From Ptiloglossa arizonensis (Eukaryota > Arthropoda > Insecta > Hymenoptera > Colletidae), in NCBI RefSeq assembly GCF_051014685.1, contig NC_135056.1:248001-312000 (forward strand): a DNA stretch of 64,000 bases, read 5' to 3'. Under the pieces are notes generated by a model. The model saw only the letters and a list, made by a program, of their open reading frames with translations. It searched no databases and had not been told where the DNA came from. Shown in pieces: positions 59,272 through 64,000 of the stretch. A program made the position numbers and the translations under genes. Each line of letters begins with the position of its first letter. Positions within the stretch are counted from its first letter, which is position 1.

Positions 59272-60320
59272 CGAATAACTAGAACGGCCTAGGGGAAGAC
59301 TACTCATACCGTTGTAATCGGGCGAGTTTCTACTTTCAGATGCGAGAGAAATTTTGCGGATTGGTCAATCCGTTCGCGAGATATGGCAGTTTTGAGGTAA
59401 GAAACGCTTGAGTAACTCAAAATTTTCGCAGTTCTGATGCTCGAAACGAATAACTAGAACGGCCTAGGGGAAAACTACTCATACCGTTGTAATCGGGCGA
59501 GTTTCTACTTTTAGATGCGAGAGAAATTTTGCGGATTGGTCAATCCGTTCGCGAGATATGGCAGTTTTGAGGTAAGAAACGCTTGAGAAACTCCAAATTT
59601 TCGCAGTTCTGATGCTCGAATCGAATAACTAGAACGGCCTAGGGGAAAACTACTCATACCGTTGTAATGGGGCGAGCTTCTACTTTCAGATGCGACAGAA
59701 ACTTTGCGAATTGGTCAATCCGTTCGCGAGATATGGCAGTTTTGAGGTAAGAAACGCTAGAGAAACTCCAAATTTTCGCAGTTCTGATGCTCGAATCGAA
59801 TAACTAGAACGGCCTAGGGGAAAACTACTCATACCGTTGTAATGGGGCGAGCTTCTACTTTCAGATGCAACAGAAACTTTGCGGATTGGTCAATCCGTTC
59901 GCGAGATATGGCAGTTTTGAGGTAACAAACGCTTGAGAAACTCCAAATTTTCGCAGTTCTGATGCTCGAAACGAATAACTAGAACGGCCTAGGGGAAAAC
60001 TATTCATACCGTTGTAATCGGGCGAGTTTCTACTTTCAGATGCGAGAGAAATTTTGCGGATTGGTCAATCCGTTCGCGAGATATGGCAGTTTTGAGGTAA
60101 GAAACGCTTGAGAAACTCCAAATTTTCGCAGTTCTGATGCTCGAAACGAATAACTAGAACGGCCTAGGGGAAGACTACTCATACCGTTGTAATCGGGCGA
60201 GTTTCTACTTTCAGATGCAACAGAAATTTTGCGGATTGGTGAATCCGTTCGCGAGATATGGCAGTTTGAGGTAAGAAACGCTTGAGAAACTCCAAATTTT
60301 CGCAGTTCTGATGCTCGAAA
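59272..60320 (+). repeat. Mixed monomers between J blocks
   Basis: Six monomers: two GAGAG types (one with CTTTTAGATGC near 59511), two with GGGGCGAGCTTC, an AACTATTCAT/GAGAG monomer, and a Q-like monomer with GGTGAATCC and CAGTTTGAGG at 60147. I saw no repeated order. Confidence 0.72.
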
Positions 60321-60844
60321 CGAATAACTAGAACGGCCTAGGGGAAGACTACTCATACCGTTGTAATCGGGCGGGTTTCTACTTTCAGATGCAACAGAAA
60401 TTTTGCGGATTGGTCAATCCGTTCGCGAGATATGGCAGTTTTGAAGTAAGAAACGCTTGAGAAACTCCAAATTTTCGCAGTTCTGATGCTCGAAACGTAA
60501 AACTAGAGCGGCCTAGGGGAAAACTACTCATACCGTTGTAATCGGGCGAGTTTCTACTTTCAGATGCAACAGAAATTTTGCGGATTGGTGAATCCGTTCG
60601 CGAGATATGGCAGTTTGAGGTAAGAAACGCTTGAGAAACTCCAAACTTTCGCAGTTCTGATGCTCGAAACGAATAACTAGAACGGCCAAGGGGAAGACTA
60701 CTCATACCGTTGTAATCGGGCGAGTTTCTACTTTCAGATGCAACAGAAATTTTGCGGATTGGTCAATCCGTTCGCGAGATATGGCAGTTTTGATGTAAGA
60801 AACGCTTGAGAAACTCCAAATTTTCGCAGTTCTGATGCTCGAAA
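60321..60844 (+). repeat. P-Q-R trimer, fourth copy
   Basis: P at 60321, Q at 60496 (CGTAAAACTAGAGCGG) and R at 60670 with GATGTAAG. The unit is 524 bp, as in domain J, and is separated from the earlier trimers by six other monomers. Confidence 0.85.
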
Positions 60845-61019
60845 CGAATAACTAGAACGGCCTAGGGGAAGACTACTCATACCGTTGTAATGGGGCGAGC
60901 TTCTACTTTCAGATGCAACAGAAACTTTGCGGATTGGTCAATCCGTTCGCGAGATATGGCAGTTTTGATGTAACAAACGCTTGAGAAACTCCAAATTTTC
61001 GCAGTTCTGATGCTCGAAA
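60845..61019 (+). repeat. Single monomer between J and K
   Basis: GGGGCGAGCTTC with GATGTAACAAACG. It differs from the monomer at the equivalent place in HOR K (62420). Confidence 0.7.
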
Positions 61020-62594
61020 CGAATAACTAGAACGGCCTAGGGGAAAAGTACTCATACCGTTGTAATGGGGCTAGTTTCTACTTTCAGATGCAACAGAAAC
61101 TTTGCGGATTGGTCAATCGGTTCGCGAGATATGGCAGTTTTGAGGTAAGAAACGCTTGAGAAACTCCAAATTTTCGCAGTTCTGATGCTCGAAACGAATA
61201 ACTAGAACGGCCTAGGGGAAAAGTACTCATACCGTTGTAATGGGGCTAGTTTCTACTTTCAGATGCAACAGAAACTTTGCGGATTGGTCAATCGGTTCGC
61301 GCGATATGGCAGTTTTGAGGTAAGAAACGCTTGAGAAACTCCAAATTTTCGCAGTTCTGATGCTCGAATCGAATAACTAGAACGGCCTAGGGGAAAACTA
61401 CCCATACCATTGTAATCGGGCGAGCTTCTACTTTCAGATGCAACAGAAATTTTGCGGATTGGTCAATCCGTTGGCGAGATATGGCAGTTTTGAGGTAAGA
61501 AACGCTTGAGAAACTCCGAATTTTCGCAGTTCTGATGCTCGAATCGAATAACTAGAACGGCCTAGGGGAAAACTACTCATACCATTGTAATGGGGCGAGT
61601 TTCTACTTTCAGATGCAACAGAAACTTTGCGGATTGATCAATCCGTTCGCGAGATATGGCAGCTTTGAGGTAAGAAACGCTTGAGATACTCCAAACTTTC
61701 GCAGTTCTGATGCTCGAAACGAATAACTAGAACGGCCTAGGGGAAAACTACTCATACCGTTGTAATGGGGCGAGTTTCTACTTCCAGATGCGACAGAAAC
61801 TTTGCGGATTGGTCAATCCGTTCGCGAGATGTGGCAGTTTTGAGGTAAGAAACGCTTGAGAAACTCCAAATTTTCGCAGTTCTGATGCTCGAAACGAATA
61901 ACTAGAACGGCCTAGGGGAAAACTACTCATACCGTTGTAATGGGGCGAGTTTCTACTTTCAGGTGCGACAGAAACTTTGCGGATTGGTCAATCCGTTCGC
62001 GAGATGTGGCAGTTTTGAGGTAAGAAACGCTTGAGAAACTCCAAATTTTCGCAGTTCTGATGCTCGAAACGAATAACTAGAACGGCCAAGGGGAAGACTA
62101 CTCATACCGTTGTAATCGGGCGAGTTTCTACTTTCAGATGCAACAGAAATTTTGCGGATTGGTTAATCCGTTCGCGAGATATGGCAGTTTTGAGGTAAGA
62201 AACGCTTGAGAAACTCCAAATTTTCGCAGTTCTGATGCTCGAAACGAATAACTAGAACGGCCTAGGGGAAAAGTACTCATACCGTTGTAATGGGGCTAGT
62301 TTCTACTTTCAGATGCAACAGAAACTTTGCGGATTGGTCAATCGGTTCGCGAGATATGGCAGTTTTGAGGTAAGAAACGCTTGAGAAACTCCAAATTTTC
62401 GCAGTTCTGATGCTCGAATCGAATAACTAGAACGGCCTAGGGGAAAACTACTCATACCATTGTAATCGGGCGAGCTTCTACTTTCAGATGCAACAGAAAT
62501 TTTGCGGATTGGTCAATCCGTTCGCGAGATATGGCAGTTTTGAGGTAAGAAACGCTTGAGAAACTCCAAATTTTCGCAGTTCTGATGCTCGAAA
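61020..62594 (+). repeat. HOR K copy 1 (9 monomers, 1575 bp)
   Basis: Order: AAAAGTACTCAT/GGGGCTAG twice (the second with GCGCGATATGG near 61300), CTACCCATACCATTG with GTTGGCGAG, GATCAATCC with GAGATACTCC, CTTCCAG with GATGTGG, CAGGTGCGACAG (about 61963), CCAAGGGG with GGTTAATCC (about 62162), AAAAGTACTCAT again, and a GAGCTTCTAC monomer. All markers recur exactly 1575 bp downstream. Confidence 0.9.
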
Positions 62595-63819
62595 CGAATA
62601 ACTAGAACGGCCTAGGGGAAAAGTACTCATACCGTTGTAATGGGGCTAGTTTCTACTTTCAGATGCAACAGAAACTTTGCGGATTGGTCAATCGGTTCGC
62701 GAGATATGGCAGTTTTGAGGTAAGAAACGCTTGAGAAACTCCAAATTTTCGCAGTTCTGATGCTCGAAACGAATAACTAGAACGGCCTAGGGGAAAAGTA
62801 CTCATACCGTTGTAATGGGGCTAGTTTCTACTTTCAGATGCAACAGAAACTTTGCGGATTGGTCAATCGGTTCGCGCGATATGGCAGTTTTGAGGTAAGA
62901 AACGCTTGAGAAACTCCAAATTTTCGCAGTTCTGATGCTCGAATCGAATAACTAGAACGGCCTAGGGGAAAACTACCCATACCATTGTAATCGGGCGAGC
63001 TTCTACTTTCAGATGCAACAGAAATTTTGCGGATTGGTCAATCCGTTGGCGAGATATGGCAGTTTTGAGGTAAGAAACGCTTGAGAAACTCCGAATTTTC
63101 GCAGTTCTGATGCTCGAATCGAATAACTAGAACGGCCTAGGGGAAAACTACTCATACCATTGTAATGGGGCGAGTTTCTACTTTCAGATGCAACAGAAAC
63201 TTTGCGGATTGATCAATCCGTTCGCGAGATATGGCAGCTTTGAGGTAAGAAACGCTTGAGATACTCCAAACTTTCGCAGTTCTGATGCTCGAAACGAATA
63301 ACTAGAACGGCCTAGGGGAAAACTACTCATACCGTTGTAATGGGGCGAGTTTCTACTTCCAGATGCGACAGAAACTTTGCGGATTGGTCAATCCGTTCGC
63401 GAGATGTGGCAGTTTTGAGGTAAGAAACGCTTGAGAAACTCCAAATTTTCGCAGTTCTGATGCTCGAAACGAATAACTAGAACGGCCTAGGGGAAAACTA
63501 CTCATACCGTTGTAATGGGGCGAGTTTCTACTTTCAGGTGCGACAGAAACTTTGCGGATTGGTCAATCCGTTCGCGAGATGTGGCAGTTTTGAGGTAAGA
63601 AACGCTTGAGAAACTCCAAATTTTCGCAGTTCTGATGCTCGAAACGAATAACTAGAACGGCCAAGGGGAAGACTACTCATACCGTTGTAATCGGGCGAGT
63701 TTCTACTTTCAGATGCAACAGAAATTTTGCGGATTGGTTAATCCGTTCGCGAGATATGGCAGTTTTGAGGTAAGAAACGCTTGAGAAACTCCAAATTTTC
63801 GCAGTTCTGATGCTCGAAA
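62595..63819 (+). repeat. HOR K copy 2, first seven monomers
   Basis: Repeats 61020-62244 at an offset of 1575 bp, with GCGCGATATGG near 62875, CAGGTGCGACAG near 63538 and GGTTAATCC near 63737. I could not find a difference from copy 1 by eye over this span. At 63820 it switches to an AACTATTCAT/GAGAG monomer. Confidence 0.9.
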
Positions 63820-64000
63820 CGAATAACTAGAACGGCCTAGGGGAAAACTATTCATACCGTTGTAATCGGGCGAGTTTCTACTTTCAGATGCGAGAGAAAT
63901 TTTGCGGATTGGTCAATCCGTTCGCGAGATATGGCAGTTTTGAGGTAATAAACGCTTGAGAAACTCCAAATTTTCGCAGTTCTGATGCTCGAAACGAATA
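63820..64000 (+). repeat. Last monomer and start of the next
   Basis: An AACTATTCAT, GAGAG-type monomer with GAGGTAATAAACG occupies 63820-63994. The next monomer begins at 63995 and is cut by the window edge, so the array continues beyond it. Confidence 0.85.

Larger units (their letters stand above)
1..64000 (+). repeat. Tandem satellite array, ~175-bp monomer, ~366 head-to-tail copies
   Basis: Every part of the window is the same monomer, which I phase to begin CGAATAACTAGAACGG; the first base of the window is a monomer start and the last start is at 63995. All monomers lie in one orientation. I saw no inversion, no insertion of foreign sequence and no gap. The hand-derived consensus has 34 C and 42 G in 175 bp (43% GC) and 12 CpG. 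Length variants are 174 bp (AAATTTTCGC shortened to AAATTTCGC, or a deletion in the GTTTTGAGG tract) and 176 bp (extra C in GAAACCTTTG near 5330 and 7079, or in ATTTTCCGC near 11350, 12400 and 17644). This organisation is typical of eukaryotic centromeric or heterochromatic satellites. The family itself is not one I recognise. Confidence 0.98.

Noticed and set aside
1..64000. CRISPR array or other prokaryotic repeat system
   Set aside because: There are no short identical repeats with unique spacers. The whole 175-bp unit repeats with correlated variants in multi-monomer orders, and no associated genes exist.
1..64000. Telomeric, rRNA, tRNA or 5S repeat identity
   Set aside because: No telomere-type short repeat, no conserved rRNA or tRNA segments and no cloverleaf could be recognised in the monomer.
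1..64000. Assembly artefact producing the HOR copies
   Set aside because: Copies in a domain carry private substitutions and ordered shared changes (for example 5330/7079 and 47384/50182/52980), as expected of real duplicates. Copy-number error by the assembler cannot be excluded without reads.

Overview
The whole 64 kb window is one uninterrupted satellite DNA array. I find no protein-coding gene, RNA gene, transposon or unique sequence. A monomer of about 175 bp (174-176 bp variants) runs head to tail, always in the same orientation, from base 1 to base 64000. That is about 366 monomers, and the window starts and stops inside the array. The hand-derived consensus is 43% GC with 12 CpG dinucleotides per 175 bp (about 1.5 times expectation). 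Monomer length, array size and multi-monomer periods point to a eukaryotic centromeric or pericentromeric/heterochromatic array assembled from long reads. I do not recognise the satellite family and cannot name the species or clade.

The array is a mosaic of higher-order repeat (HOR) domains, each locally homogenised. Domain A (1-7190) is a 10-monomer HOR of 1749 bp in four complete copies plus a partial fifth. Domain B (7190-13295) is a mosaic of A-type blocks, a three-monomer block present twice, and a 6-monomer tandem duplication. Domain C (13296-25351) is a 17-20-monomer HOR in three long copies and one stub, with ten A-type monomers wedged between copies 1 and 2. Domain D (25352 to about 32970) is a 12-13-monomer HOR plus two dimer duplications. 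Domain E (about 32970-36410) is a 10-monomer, 1750-bp HOR unrelated in monomer order to A. Region F (36411-39253) has no long period that I can see. Domain G (39254 to about 44147) is a 14-monomer (2447 bp) tandem duplication. Domain H (44062-55251) is a 16-monomer HOR of 2797-2798 bp in three full near-identical copies plus two truncated ones. Region I (55252-57000) carries blocks shared with K and G. Domain J (57001-61019) is an 8-monomer HOR with a nested trimer. Domain K (61020-63819) is a 9-monomer, 1575-bp HOR.

Monomer types are set by a small number of recurring diagnostic sites: the CCTAGG/CCAAGG/CTTAAG/CCTACG site, the C or G at monomer position 48, the GCAACAG/GCGACAG/GCGACTG/GCGAGAG block, and 1-bp deletions. 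Three features of the monomer deserve attention. The first is a 17-bp stretch resembling a CENP-B box, with a two-state polymorphism in its CGGG half. The second is a perfect 7-bp-arm dyad around CGGATTG-GT-CAATCCG. The third is an acceptor/donor splice-like pair bounding a 57-nt stretch that begins with ATG.

The short ORFs in the window (64-106 codons) follow from the repeat arithmetic and are not annotated as genes. Boundaries of HOR domains are read by eye from diagnostic variants and are good to about one monomer unless stated otherwise.
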